A stretch of DNA of 35,711 bases, taken from IMG/VR virus record IMGVR_UViG_3300033143_002040, positions 1-35,711 of that record; one strand, given 5' to 3'. The notes under the pieces are model-generated. The model had not been told where the DNA came from and ran no database searches. It saw only the letters and a program-made list of their open reading frames with translations. The stretch's first letter is position 1; each line of letters starts with the position of its first letter. Shown here one piece after another: positions 6,847 to 14,552 of this stretch. The stretch comes from a virus. Both the position numbers and the translations under genes were made by a program.

Positions 6847-7371
6847 ATGAACGACGAAGATTTTGAGCAATTTATTACGCTCCTCGACGCTGCAATCGCA
6901 AGCGACGATCCCAAAATACAAAAAGCATTGAAGAAATTCGTATTTCTTATCAGACTAAACCTGTCTGACGAGGATTGCAAGCCAGGCCCATTTACTAAAA
7001 TGATGGAAACTATTGACGACCTACAACGTAGAGTCGCAGCAGTCGAAGGTCAAGGGCAAACATGGCCGCAAGCACAGCCATATCTCGGTAGTGGTGGAAC
7101 TTCTGTAGACCCATTTACACACTGGTACAATAACGGCACAAACACATTTACTGCTACTAATGCAGTATCAGCGGTGACTATTCCAGCGACAACTGCCACT
7201 ACAACAGGCAGCGTTACATTATCAGGCGGAACATCTTGCACAGGCTTTGCGGGTAATACACATCCAGGAAACACAACTACATTCACTTCTCCTATATATG
7301 AAGTAGATTCTGGTTCGAAAATCAAGGATGACATCAAGGCCAAACTTACGCAACTTGCAAAAGCAGCGTAA
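6847..7371 (+). CDS. Thr/Gly-rich protein, probable virion component
   Basis: The 174-residue protein has a helical acidic N-terminal third and a coiled-coil-like segment (TIDDLQRRVAAVEGQGQ, about residues 57-74). The middle is low-complexity and rich in Thr, Ala, Ser and Gly (ATTATTTGSVTLSGGT), and the end is a short basic helix. This composition is common in phage fibre or decoration proteins. Expression from a late-type promoter supports a virion role. Structure and partners are unknown. Confidence 0.55.
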   Translation: MNDEDFEQFITLLDAAIASDDPKIQKALKKFVFLIRLNLSDEDCKPGPFTKMMETIDDLQRRVAAVEGQGQTWPQAQPYLGSGGTSVDPFTHWYNNGTNTFTATNAVSAVTIPATTATTTGSVTLSGGTSCTGFAGNTHPGNTTTFTSPIYEVDSGSKIKDDIKAKLTQLAKAA

Positions 7372-7381
7372 AGGTGCTATA

Positions 7382-7843
7382 ATGGATGATACGAAGGAAT
7401 GCTTAACGTGCGAGGAAGAAAAACCCCTTACGGATTTTTACACCCTCAAAAATAAAAGCAGGATGACAGCACAATTATCTTCGTATTGTAGACTATGTTC
7501 AAGAATAAGAGCATACACAGTTAAGCGTGAATTAACTGATAACAATTTTCAGAAATTATGGGAATATTTTACAAAAAATCCTTGCGTAGACTGCGGAGAA
7601 GATAACCCCATTGTATTGAGTCTAGATCACATTAGGCCAGGAAAATCTGCAAGCATAAGTGATTTATGTGGCAGAGTTGACTGGAGCAAAGTTGAAAATG
7701 AATTAACTTTATGCGAATCTCGATGTCATAATTGTCACGCAATAAAAACAGCAGCAAGCAGAGACCACTACAAAACAGAAGAATTACGAACATATTTGAA
7801 TAAGTGGGAATTAAATGAGCAAGCTTATGAGGAGTATAAGTAG
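7382..7843 (+). CDS. HNH homing endonuclease
   Basis: A 153-residue protein with two zinc-binding pairs near the N-terminus (CLTCEEEKPLTDFY and YCRLCSRIRA), then the HNH core: CVDCGE, LSLDHI (metal-binding His) and CHNCHAIKTA. HNH proteins of this size cut DNA to spread their own gene into intron- or gene-free copies. Translation most likely starts at ATG 7382 (weak AAAGG upstream) rather than the in-frame ATG at 7328 inside the previous gene. The gene sits between two ordinary phage genes with minimal spacing, the usual position for free-standing phage homing endonucleases. It is followed by an overlapping GTG start. Confidence 0.85.
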   Translation: MDDTKECLTCEEEKPLTDFYTLKNKSRMTAQLSSYCRLCSRIRAYTVKRELTDNNFQKLWEYFTKNPCVDCGEDNPIVLSLDHIRPGKSASISDLCGRVDWSKVENELTLCESRCHNCHAIKTAASRDHYKTEELRTYLNKWELNEQAYEEYK

Positions 7844-8148
7844 TGGATCATCCATTTATTGATGCTAGAGAACTGACAAGCGAAGAATTGCAGCAACGCA
7901 TACAAAAATTGCAAAATATTTTGTATAAAGAAACAACGTTTGGTCATGCTGGTATGGTAGATAGTATACGGGATCAACTTATCGTTTACGAACAAGAATT
8001 TTCAGAACGTATATACTTGCAACGGGTCGAGGAGTTTGAAAAGAAATTTCCTGATGAAACTATTGAAATAGGAGTCATTGAGACAATAGAAAAAGTGGAT
8101 CCCGATGCAAATATTGAGATTCCAGTGAAAAGGCAAAAAGATTTATAA
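7843..8148 (+). CDS. Helical protein conserved in marine T4-like phages
   Basis: The GTG start at 7843 shares its G with the preceding TAG. The 101-residue product is helical (ARELTSEELQQRIQKLQNIL, then MVDSIRDQLIVYEQEF). The opening DHPFIDA and the T-S/M-E-E-L phrase recall a small unnamed family in T4-like cyanophages; this is from memory. Soluble, acidic, no cysteine. Function unknown, probably structural or assembly related given its neighbours. Confidence 0.6.
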   Translation: MDHPFIDARELTSEELQQRIQKLQNILYKETTFGHAGMVDSIRDQLIVYEQEFSERIYLQRVEEFEKKFPDETIEIGVIETIEKVDPDANIEIPVKRQKDL

Positions 8149-8828
8149 TGGAATTTCCAACACCTGAACATAATTCATTTATTATTATACCACATAAATT
8201 TGCAGCAACAAGAATTTATGAAGAAAAAGAAGGAACTTCACAAATTTCTTCTACGACAATAACATTAAACATTTCTTGTGCGCCGATAGACGATGGAATA
8301 CTAACTCCCGATGAAATGGGAACAAAAGCAATGATAGGATTTCAACGACTTAAAGTTTGGCTTGAGGGCATTTTAGAATACATCATATTGATTGATAAAG
8401 ATTCGCCTTTGCTAGATATTATGCTAGATAAAACAGACAATCATGTTATGGTAATCCCAGGAAAACCTGATGATGCGTTACTAGCAGTATTATTACATTC
8501 AAAAATTAGTGCTATTACAGAAGAATTATTAGAAATTTATTCAATAGTGTTACAAGCTACAGACACGAATCAAGTTGAAAGAATATACCGATGTCCAGAT
8601 AAACAGTATCCACTACCTGGAATTGAATATTTCGGAAAGGAAACAGCACACGATGTTCCGTGGTGGGAACGACCTACTATTGATGTGTGTGATTTTGAGA
8701 AGACAGACGATGAGGAAAAAATGATCTGGTACAATACAGATCCTCTTGCTGATATAGGAAAAGAATTTTTGACAAATGACACAGAGGCAGATATAATAGT
8801 GTTTGACGCATGGAAAAAGAACAAGTAA
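8148..8828 (+). CDS. Conserved phage protein of unknown function (226 residues)
   Basis: Acidic alpha/beta protein. The N-terminal domain has beta strands (NSFIIIPHKF, SSTTITLNISC) followed by a long helix (AMIGFQRLKVWLEGILEYII). The C-terminal part is acidic and Trp-containing (VPWWERPTIDVCDF). It starts at the A shared with the preceding TAA (TAATG) and overlaps the next gene by 19 bases, which implies co-translation. No catalytic motif is visible. Confidence 0.6.
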   Translation: MEFPTPEHNSFIIIPHKFAATRIYEEKEGTSQISSTTITLNISCAPIDDGILTPDEMGTKAMIGFQRLKVWLEGILEYIILIDKDSPLLDIMLDKTDNHVMVIPGKPDDALLAVLLHSKISAITEELLEIYSIVLQATDTNQVERIYRCPDKQYPLPGIEYFGKETAHDVPWWERPTIDVCDFEKTDDEEKMIWYNTDPLADIGKEFLTNDTEADIIVFDAWKKNK

Positions 8829-9340
8829 AAACAGACAAATACGGCAATGCTTTGCTAACTATAGAAGACGGCAAAAAGGCATTGTTGCATGGCATGGATA
8901 TAGATTTCGCTATCTTCGATAACGTACAAGAAGTGAATAACTTCAATCGTAATAGCGAACAAATATTAGGCTATGAAACAAACATACGTAATCCAATGTC
9001 AAATGATATGGATTTACAGGTATATCACGATATTTGCGCAGCAGATTGGGACATACCTAAAATGTATAAAGAGATTGATGCAAAAGAATTTTTGCTAATG
9101 TTATGTGATACAACAACTGAACGTAAAAGAGTGGAAACAGAATATAAGATGTTCGAAGAACGAGAACTTATTCCACTGTTACAATTTCTGATTTTCATTG
9201 TTGATTACATGCGTAAATACAAAATAGTGTGGGGCGTAGGGCGTGGCTCAAGTGTTGCATCATACTGTTTATATTTGCTAGGAGTACATAAAGTGGACAG
9301 CATAAAATATGATCTGCCCATTGAGGAATTTTTGAAGTAA
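8810..9340 (+). CDS. Standalone DnaE-like fragment (DNA polymerase III alpha)
   Basis: The last 50 residues (FLIFIVDYMRKYKIVWGVGR, then GSSVASYCLYLLGVHKVDSI, then KYDLPIEEFLK) match the DnaE segment that contains the GRGS...G...AY.LGI..VDP..Y.L.FERFL motif just before the catalytic PDxDxDF aspartates. The protein ends there, so the catalytic aspartates are absent. At 176 residues it cannot be a polymerase. Similar short proteins, labelled polymerase III alpha, occur in marine T4-like phages (from memory). The N-terminal 120 residues are unrecognised. It may bind the host clamp, primer ends or polymerase partners; this is inference. Confidence 0.75.
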   Translation: MEKEQVKTDKYGNALLTIEDGKKALLHGMDIDFAIFDNVQEVNNFNRNSEQILGYETNIRNPMSNDMDLQVYHDICAADWDIPKMYKEIDAKEFLLMLCDTTTERKRVETEYKMFEERELIPLLQFLIFIVDYMRKYKIVWGVGRGSSVASYCLYLLGVHKVDSIKYDLPIEEFLK

Positions 9341-9786
9341 TGGCTAAACGAACATATAGAAGCGCGAAAGGCAAAGTCGTAGACATGGAAGCTATGCGTG
9401 TCGCGAATGAAAAGACAATTGCTGCAGGCAATATGAAAGTCAATGCAAAGGGTGATCGTATTGAGGGCGGGAAAGTTGTACAAACTGCTAAAGAACGTGT
9501 AAAGCCAAGCTATACAACAGTTACACAGACCGCAAAAGTGAGTATGAAAAAGCCACTATCTAGATCAGATGCAGACGAAGTTTCTCCTAAGCCAAAGAAA
9601 GCACATGAGCCTATGAAAGCTGAAATGACTACAGAAACAGTCAAAAAACGCGACGACGGATCACAATATATAGAAGTGATTAGTCCTGATGGTGATATTG
9701 AAGTAAAAGATGTTGATCCGAAACCAGACAAAAAGAAAACAGTTAAAAAGAAAACAGCTAAAAAGACTAAACGACCACTCGTATGA
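9340..9786 (+). CDS. Lys-rich conserved T4-like phage protein
   Basis: The N-terminus (RTYRSAKGKVVDMEAMRVAN, then EKTIAAGNMKVNAKGDRI) matches a small unnamed family common in marine T4-like phages (recalled: RTYR.A.GK.VDM.ALR..NE....GNM.VNA.GD). The second half is low-complexity and basic (KPDKKKTVKKKTAKKTKRPL), suggesting nucleic acid binding or disorder. TAATG overlap with the DnaE-like gene and ATGA overlap with the next. Confidence 0.65.
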   Translation: MAKRTYRSAKGKVVDMEAMRVANEKTIAAGNMKVNAKGDRIEGGKVVQTAKERVKPSYTTVTQTAKVSMKKPLSRSDADEVSPKPKKAHEPMKAEMTTETVKKRDDGSQYIEVISPDGDIEVKDVDPKPDKKKTVKKKTAKKTKRPLV

Positions 9787-10046
9787 CTACAGAAGAATTA
9801 GAAAGTAAAGAAGCGTTTGTAAAACGTTTAGACGGCACATTCGAGAAATTCGAGTCAATTGTATTAATGCGTGACGATTTATACAAGATGCAAGAAATGG
9901 TTGAACGTATGGAAACTTCAGGTTTGCGGCGCGAAACAATAGTCTTGCTACTACACGACCACACAAAACTCCCAAAGGGAACAATCAAAAAAGTATTAAA
10001 TGGACTCAAAGAGATTCCACTAAAATACTTTAAGGAAGAAAAATAA
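9783..10046 (+). CDS. Helical conserved protein (87 residues), function unknown
   Basis: A charged helical protein (SKEAFVKRLDGTFEKFESIV, then LRRETIVLLLHDHTKLPKGT). The middle reads like a helix-turn-helix-sized unit (KLPKGTIKKVLNGLKEIPLK), so a small nucleic acid binding role is possible. Starts by ATGA overlap and ends by TAATG overlap in an uninterrupted gene cluster. Confidence 0.55.
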   Translation: MTTEELESKEAFVKRLDGTFEKFESIVLMRDDLYKMQEMVERMETSGLRRETIVLLLHDHTKLPKGTIKKVLNGLKEIPLKYFKEEK

Positions 10047-10168
10047 TGAGTAACTCAGAAGTACAACAAGAAGGTAACGTATTTTATGTTGATACTGGCG
10101 ATCTATCTGTAGAAGAAATTAAAACTTTCCTCAAAGAATTTGCCAAAACACGCAAGGAAGAAAAATGA
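10046..10168 (+). CDS. 40-residue conserved small protein
   Basis: ATG 10046 shares its A with the previous stop and AAGGAAG lies upstream. The stop overlaps the next ATG (ATGA). The product contains VFYVDTGDLSVEEIKTFLKE, a strand followed by a helix, and a Lys-rich tail. Short proteins with the phrase YVDTG.LS.EE occur in marine T4-like phages, as far as I recall. The tight overlap on both sides is strong support that it is translated. Confidence 0.65.
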   Translation: MSNSEVQQEGNVFYVDTGDLSVEEIKTFLKEFAKTRKEEK

Positions 10169-10494
10169 AACTCCGCGCACTAACTAATAAAATTTTATGC
10201 AACTATATTGAAAAGGGCCAGCAAACAACCGTAGGCGGAATCGTTCTTATGGATGATGATAACAGTGAAAGTGGTATACGCCCTCGATGGATGCAAGTAT
10301 ATTCAGTTGGTCCCGAAGTAAAAAGTGTTACTGAAGGACAGTGGGTTATGGTAGAACACGGTCGTTGGACACATGGCATGACAATGCGTGACGAAAACGA
10401 TGAAGAATTTACTTTGTGGGGTGCAGAAGAGGAAGCAATTCTCTTAGTAGCCGACGAAGAACCTAACACAGAGAGATCCGTATCTTCTGCTTGA
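10165..10494 (+). CDS. GroES-like co-chaperonin (gp31-type)
   Basis: In T4, gp31 replaces host GroES on GroEL so that the major capsid protein folds. This 109-residue protein has the GroES beta-barrel pattern: KLRALTNKILCNYIEKGQQT at the start, the mobile-loop region TTVGGIVLMDDDNSESGIRP with the hydrophobic GIVL that docks into GroEL, then WMQVYSVGPEV and EGQWVMVEHGRWT. It lacks gp31 sequence identity but matches GroES-like proteins of cyanophages. The last 20 residues are acidic and may be a tail. The next promoter overlaps the 3' end of the gene. Confidence 0.7.
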   Translation: MKLRALTNKILCNYIEKGQQTTVGGIVLMDDDNSESGIRPRWMQVYSVGPEVKSVTEGQWVMVEHGRWTHGMTMRDENDEEFTLWGAEEEAILLVADEEPNTERSVSSA

Positions 10495-10519
10495 CGCTCA
10501 ATCGGCATTGTGTTATAAT
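10491..10519 (+). promoter_or_regulatory. Sigma70-type promoter for the clamp loader
   Basis: TTGACG at 10491-10496 and TATAAT at 10514-10519, spacer 17 bases. The -35 box overlaps the stop codon of the GroES-like gene. Expected start near 10526, leaving a 26-base leader with an AAGGG at 10541-10545 before ATG 10552. Confidence 0.8.
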
Positions 10520-10551
10520 GTCCTAATGAATGAAAATAATAAGGGCATAAA

Positions 10552-11475
10552 ATGAAAGAACTCTGGGTAGAAAAATACCGACCAACAAAAATAAGCGAGT
10601 ACGTGTTTCGTGACGCAGCACAAAAAACACAAGTACAAAATTGGATTGATAGCAATGCGATTCCGCATCTATTATTTAGTGGTGGGCCAGGAACAGGCAA
10701 AACTACTCTTGCGAAACTATTACTGAACGAACTCGGTGTTGATGGCGGTGACGTATTATTCATAAACGCATCTTCGGAAACAGGCGTAGGTAATATGCGC
10801 GAGCGTATTTATAACTTTGCAACGCTAATGCCCTACGGAGATTTTCGTTATGTGCTACTTGACGAAGCAGATTATCTGTCACGAAACGCACAAGGAGCAT
10901 TGCGCGGGGTCATGGAGCAGTTTAGCAACTCTTGTAGATTCATACTAACATGTAACTTTTCGTATAAAATTATCGAAGCAGTTCATAGTAGGTGTCAAGG
11001 TTTTCATATTGAGAAACTTGATAAGGTTGAGTTTACTGCGCGAGTCGCAGAGATACTTATAACTGAAGGGGTCGAAGTAGACTTAGAAACACTTGATTTA
11101 TACGTAGCAGCAGAATATCCCGACTTACGCAAATGCATTAATTTGTGCCAGCAGAATTCACAGTCAGGCGCACTCGTAAAACCTCACAGTGAGGATTTAG
11201 GTTCGGCCGACTACAAAGTAGAAATGATTGCATTATTTCGTGATGGCAAAATTGCAGAAGCAAGAAAACTTATTTGTAAGAACGCGGCTGCAAGCGAATA
11301 CGAGGCAATATATCGTCACATGTACGAAAATTTAGAGTACTGGGGTGATGACATAGAGATACAGAAACGTGCTGTGATTGTGATTCGTAATGCACTTGTA
11401 AATCATATAGCGATTGCAGATGCAGAAATAAACTTATCTGCATGTTGTATTGAACTAGAATTATTGAGAATGTAA
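10552..11475 (+). CDS. 44: Sliding-clamp loader large subunit, gp44-type
   Basis: AAA+ ATPase that opens and loads the phage sliding clamp (gp45) at primer ends. The order of motifs is that of RFC small subunits and T4 gp44: N-terminal LWVEKYRPTKISEYV, Walker A GGPGTGKT (44-51), SSETGVGNMRERI, Walker B LLDEADYLS, sensor-1 ILTCNFSYKI and the SRC box HSRCQGF. The length (307) is close to T4 gp44 (319). No gp62-like partner is recognisable downstream, where unrelated small genes follow. Transcribed from its own promoter. Confidence 0.92.
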   Translation: MKELWVEKYRPTKISEYVFRDAAQKTQVQNWIDSNAIPHLLFSGGPGTGKTTLAKLLLNELGVDGGDVLFINASSETGVGNMRERIYNFATLMPYGDFRYVLLDEADYLSRNAQGALRGVMEQFSNSCRFILTCNFSYKIIEAVHSRCQGFHIEKLDKVEFTARVAEILITEGVEVDLETLDLYVAAEYPDLRKCINLCQQNSQSGALVKPHSEDLGSADYKVEMIALFRDGKIAEARKLICKNAAASEYEAIYRHMYENLEYWGDDIEIQKRAVIVIRNALVNHIAIADAEINLSACCIELELLRM

Positions 11476-11476
11476 A

Positions 11477-11749
11477 ATGACAAAATATAATTGGGATGAA
11501 ATTTGTGAACTTAGGGATAATCTAGAGAAATACTATAGTCTTGAGTATGATAGTCACACAGAAGCAATGGAAGCACTATGTCGGCTATCACAATATCCTG
11601 ACTATATATCAGAAGAACTCTGGGATGCTGTAGTAATTGCAATGAAAAGTGAATTAAAAAATTACACAGAAAATTCAAAAATTATAACAACACCTATAAT
11701 GATTGCAAAAAACCTTGTCGAACTTGAATGGAACCATGAAAATATTTAA
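11477..11749 (+). CDS. Unrecognised 90-residue helical acidic protein
   Basis: It begins one base after the clamp loader stop. The product is helical throughout (WDEICELRDNLEKYYSLEYD, then HTEAMEALCRLSQYPDYISE) with no zinc site or membrane helix. In T4 the small clamp-loader subunit gp62 follows gp44, but this protein is too short and shows no similarity I can see, so I do not call it gp62. It overlaps the next gene by 14 bases. Confidence 0.55.
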   Translation: MTKYNWDEICELRDNLEKYYSLEYDSHTEAMEALCRLSQYPDYISEELWDAVVIAMKSELKNYTENSKIITTPIMIAKNLVELEWNHENI

Positions 11750-12089
11750 ATGGAAATTGCCCAAACCGTATGACTCAAGAGTTATTCCTGAGCATCCAGA
11801 AGATGAACCAGAGATTGAGTCTAGTGATCGTTTCGCTAAAAGTGCAACACCAAAGTATACACTTGACTGGTACGTAAAATGGATTGCTACAATAGTTGTC
11901 GTAGCTGCCGTGACTTCTAGAGCAACAGGAATTGAATCATTACGTATTTTTGATTTATGGGGCAGCTTGATCGGTGCAAGTTTATGGTGGTGGGTATCTT
12001 TCGTTTGGCGTGATCGTGCATTGATGGTAGTAAATGGTGTCCTTGGATTTATAGTGATGATCGGATTGATGAACTATTACTTCGGATGA
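11736..12089 (+). CDS. Membrane protein conserved in T4-like phages
   Basis: From ATG 11736 the 117-residue product begins with a polar head (KIFKWKLPKPYDSRVIPEHP) and an acidic linker, then three hydrophobic segments at about residues 46-62, 70-86 and 95-114 (IATIVVVAAVTS; GSLIGASLWWWVSFVW; VNGVLGFIVMIGLMN). An upstream in-frame ATG at 11703 lies inside the previous gene and is less likely. The N-terminal phrase recalls an unnamed membrane family of marine T4-like phages. Function unknown. Stop overlaps the next start (ATGA). Confidence 0.65.
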   Translation: MKIFKWKLPKPYDSRVIPEHPEDEPEIESSDRFAKSATPKYTLDWYVKWIATIVVVAAVTSRATGIESLRIFDLWGSLIGASLWWWVSFVWRDRALMVVNGVLGFIVMIGLMNYYFG

Positions 12090-12388
12090 GATATACACTA
12101 AAATATATAACACGTAATATGTTTTATTATCCTTGCGATTTTGGTGCTTATAACGATTTCGGAATTGGCCAAAATCCAAGTGGATCGTATTTAGTATTGC
12201 ATTTAACAACAAGGCTAGCAGATGCATTGTTCTATGATACACCCGAAGAAGCTGAGTGCTTATCAGAATTTAATGTTGTGCATTCTGAGTCAGCAGATGA
12301 ATTTACTGAGCCAGATTACGGATCGTTTGAATTATTGGGTGTTATAGAAGTTTCTGAAAAGAAAATATTTAAGTTGAAATTAAAATGA
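12086..12388 (+). CDS. Unrecognised 100-residue protein
   Basis: Acidic, mixed alpha/beta, with one aromatic-rich stretch near the N-terminus ([18 protein letters not shown]) and an acidic middle ([20 protein letters not shown]). The final strand [14 protein letters not shown] is basic. ATGA overlaps link it to the membrane gene before and the uracil-DNA glycosylase after it. Confidence 0.55.
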   Translation: MRYTLKYITRNMFYYPCDFGAYNDFGIGQNPSGSYLVLHLTTRLADALFYDTPEEAECLSEFNVVHSESADEFTEPDYGSFELLGVIEVSEKKIFKLKLK

Positions 12389-13026
12389 ATTGGACTGATT
12401 TGGAATTTTTCAAAGGCGGTGACAAAGTTGTTGCTGACAAACTTGCAGAAGATATTAATGCAGGCAAGTCTATCTGTCCGCCTATTCATCAAATCATGCG
12501 CGCCCTTGACATTACACATTTCGAAGATGTCAAGGTTGTTATTCTAGGCCAAGATCCTTATCCAACTGCAGGTCATGCTAATGGTCTTGCGTTTTCAGTT
12601 AACGCTTGTGTGCAACCATTACCAAAATCATTAAAAAATATTTATAAAGAACTAGAAGATGATTTAGGATACAAGCGGGCAAGCGGCAGTTTACGTGATT
12701 GGGCAGAACAAGGGGTACTATTATTAAACACTGTATTGACTGTTGAAGAAGGTTGTGCAGGCTCACATCAAGGAATAGGATGGGAAACACTGACAGATGA
12801 AGCGATACAGATGTTGAGCGACAAACGAGAAAATATTGTATTTATTCTCTGGGGCAAAAAAGCACAAACGAAAATTCCACTGATAAATAAAAACAAACAC
12901 CGCATTATTACTTCTCCACATCCGTCTCCACTATCTGCTTATCGAGGATTTTTCGGAAGTAAGCCGTTTAGTCAGGCAAACGATTATTTGTATAAAAATC
13001 GTAAAGTGGTAATTGATTGGCGTTAG
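12385..13026 (+). CDS. ung: Uracil-DNA glycosylase, family 1
   Basis: Removes uracil from DNA by cleaving the N-glycosidic bond. Both catalytic motifs are present: the water-activating loop [18 protein letters not shown] with Asp57, and the HPSPLS loop with His179. It is 213 residues, normal for a compact Ung. The sixth residue of the first motif is Pro rather than the His of Escherichia coli (GQDPYH); GQDPYPTPGHA is the form I recall from Actinobacteria, and the DWRLP-like ending (IDWR) also agrees. The gene therefore looks like a branch of Ung unlike that of most proteobacteria. It implies that this phage's own DNA contains thymine, not uracil. ATGA overlap with the preceding gene. Confidence 0.92.
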   Translation: MNWTDLEFFKGGDKVVADKLAEDINAGKSICPPIHQIMRALDITHFEDVKVVILGQDPYPTAGHANGLAFSVNACVQPLPKSLKNIYKELEDDLGYKRASGSLRDWAEQGVLLLNTVLTVEEGCAGSHQGIGWETLTDEAIQMLSDKRENIVFILWGKKAQTKIPLINKNKHRIITSPHPSPLSAYRGFFGSKPFSQANDYLYKNRKVVIDWR

Positions 13027-13029
13027 TGC

Positions 13030-13058
13030 TTGACAAATAAACGGTTGTACGCTATACT
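13030..13058 (+). promoter_or_regulatory. Sigma70-type promoter
   Basis: TTGACA at 13030-13035 and TATACT at 13053-13058 with a 17-base spacer, directly after the Ung stop. Expected start near 13065; AAAGGAAT precedes ATG 13083. It drives the gene at 13083 and probably the AAA+ ATPase to GMP reductase block. Confidence 0.8.
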
Positions 13059-13082
13059 GTTAAACTAATTAAAGGAATCTCA

Positions 13083-13436
13083 ATGAGCAGCAAAGGTGCT
13101 TATCTAATTTTAACGCATGTCCATCAGCCCATCAACAAGGGTCCAGATAAGGGCAAAATGCAAACACACGAAACTTGTGAATTTGTAGATCGCTATAAAA
13201 CTAAGCATTTGCAAGGCTCTACGATTATTATGGATGTAGTAAAACGCGAATTCATAAAGAACACATACAGGCAAGACGGCCTCTCATATGACCAAGTTGA
13301 GGAGCATGTAATTAAAGGTTATGCTGACAAATATACAAAATTTTTAGAGCTTGTGGGAGCACCGATTCCAGAAGCTTTACTTCTAGATAAAGAAGATATG
13401 GAAAAACTAATTGAACAAACCAAGGAAGAAGAATGA
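13083..13436 (+). CDS. Unrecognised 117-residue protein
   Basis: First gene after a strong promoter. N-terminal strand GAYLILTHVHQPIN, a Gly/Lys/His-rich segment, then helical acidic sequence (KFLELVGAPIPEALLLDKED) ending in EEE. The stop overlaps the ATG of the AAA+ ATPase (ATGA), so the two are probably translationally coupled and may work together. No family recognised. Confidence 0.6.
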   Translation: MSSKGAYLILTHVHQPINKGPDKGKMQTHETCEFVDRYKTKHLQGSTIIMDVVKREFIKNTYRQDGLSYDQVEEHVIKGYADKYTKFLELVGAPIPEALLLDKEDMEKLIEQTKEEE

Positions 13437-14518
13437 CAAAAGAAATAGATGACCTAAAAGAGCTACAAGAACTTACTAAAGACAACGATGAAACAGAAGT
13501 TGGTGAGTCTGATAGTCGTAGTTTTGCTACGCCAGACCCAACTTATGATGAGTATGAATGTGCAGAAGAAGAAGAAGGTACGCTAAAGGAAAACGCCCGA
13601 CAATGGGCAAAGGTCGGTGATGCTTATTTTCCAGCAGATATGACCGCAGATACTCTTCCTTCAGGTCAATACAGCATTGATTATTCTCACAGCAGAGGAC
13701 TATATTTTTCTCCAAAACCAATTAATCTTGATGATTTGCTTATTTTGCCCGATAGCGCGTCAGAAGAAATAATCAATAATATTGAAGAATTCTGGAAGAA
13801 TGAACACCTGTTCCGCAAACTTGGATTTCTATGGAAGCGCGGAGTATTGCTTTACGGTCCAGCGGGAAGTGGCAAAACTTCTACTCTACAGCTAATTACA
13901 AAGAAAGTTGTTGATCGAGGCGGCATCGCAGTTTACGTTAAAGAGCCAAAAGTAACAGCGCAAGGCCTAGAAATGTTACGTAAAATTGAACCTACTCGTC
14001 CAGTAATTGTATTGGTTGAAGATGTAGACGCAATTCAACGAACCTACGGCGAAGCAGATATGCTTGCATTGCTTGATGGTGATTTGCAAATTGACAACGT
14101 AGTATTCATTGCTACAACAAACTATCCTGAAAAGCTTGATAAGCGCATGGTCAATCGTCCAAGTCGTTTTGATATTGTACGCAAAATTGGAATGCCTACA
14201 GCAGAGGCACGTACAATTTATCTAACAGAACGAAACGAACGCATTGCAGGCACAGATGAACTTATTGAGTGGGTCGCTGCAACAGATAAATTCTCTATTG
14301 CACATCTTAAAGAACTTATTGTTTCTGTAGAAGCATTGGGGCAAGGGTTTAATGATACGATTGACAGACTACGAGTTATGATTGATACAACACCTGCTAG
14401 TACAGATGATGATGAATCAAAAGGCATAGGCTTTATGGCAGGTGCTGAAAAAAAGTCAGAAAGGGCGGCGACGACGGCGGCAAAGCCATCAACCCCGCCA
14501 GTCTCAAACAACTCATAA
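13433..14518 (+). CDS. AAA+ ATPase with an apparent -1 frameshift extension
   Basis: An acidic, probably disordered N-terminus (residues 1-50) precedes an AAA module with Walker A GPAGSGKT (142-149), Walker B VLVEDVDAI and sensor-1 IATTNYPEKLDKRMVNRPSR (the arginine-finger region). The pattern is that of the BCS1/FtsH-like AAA group, which unfolds or remodels partners. In the zero frame the chain stops after 361 residues in a low-complexity Ala/Thr/Pro tail. At 14449-14455 the sequence A AAA AAG could shift ribosomes by -1; that frame stays open to TGA 14554-14556, giving 374 residues ending in LRPPKKKR and overlapping the next ATG as ATGA. Either programmed frameshifting or an assembly or mutation error explains this. 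Confidence 0.85.
   Translation: MTKEIDDLKELQELTKDNDETEVGESDSRSFATPDPTYDEYECAEEEEGTLKENARQWAKVGDAYFPADMTADTLPSGQYSIDYSHSRGLYFSPKPINLDDLLILPDSASEEIINNIEEFWKNEHLFRKLGFLWKRGVLLYGPAGSGKTSTLQLITKKVVDRGGIAVYVKEPKVTAQGLEMLRKIEPTRPVIVLVEDVDAIQRTYGEADMLALLDGDLQIDNVVFIATTNYPEKLDKRMVNRPSRFDIVRKIGMPTAEARTIYLTERNERIAGTDELIEWVAATDKFSIAHLKELIVSVEALGQGFNDTIDRLRVMIDTTPASTDDDESKGIGFMAGAEKKSERAATTAAKPSTPPVSNNS
14449..14455 (+). promoter_or_regulatory. Slippery heptamer A AAA AAG (candidate -1 frameshift site)
   Basis: In the zero frame the codons are GCT GAA AAA AAG TCA, so A AAA AAG lies in the correct register for tandem slippage, the same heptamer as in Escherichia coli dnaX. Upstream lies AGGTG (14440-14444), a possible stimulatory Shine-Dalgarno, and downstream is GC-rich sequence with GGCGG (14464-14468) able to pair with CCGCC (14494-14498). 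The shifted frame ends exactly on the ATG of the next gene. Confidence 0.6.
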
Positions 14519-14552
14519 AGAAATACGGCTTACGCCCGCCGAAAAAGAAACG

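Noticed and set aside
11477-11749. Possible gp62 clamp-loader small subunit after gp44
   Set aside because: Only 90 residues and no similarity recognised; position alone is not enough.
12881-12890. TGATAAATAA inside ung
   Set aside because: Within a coding region with no gene suitably placed downstream; a chance match.
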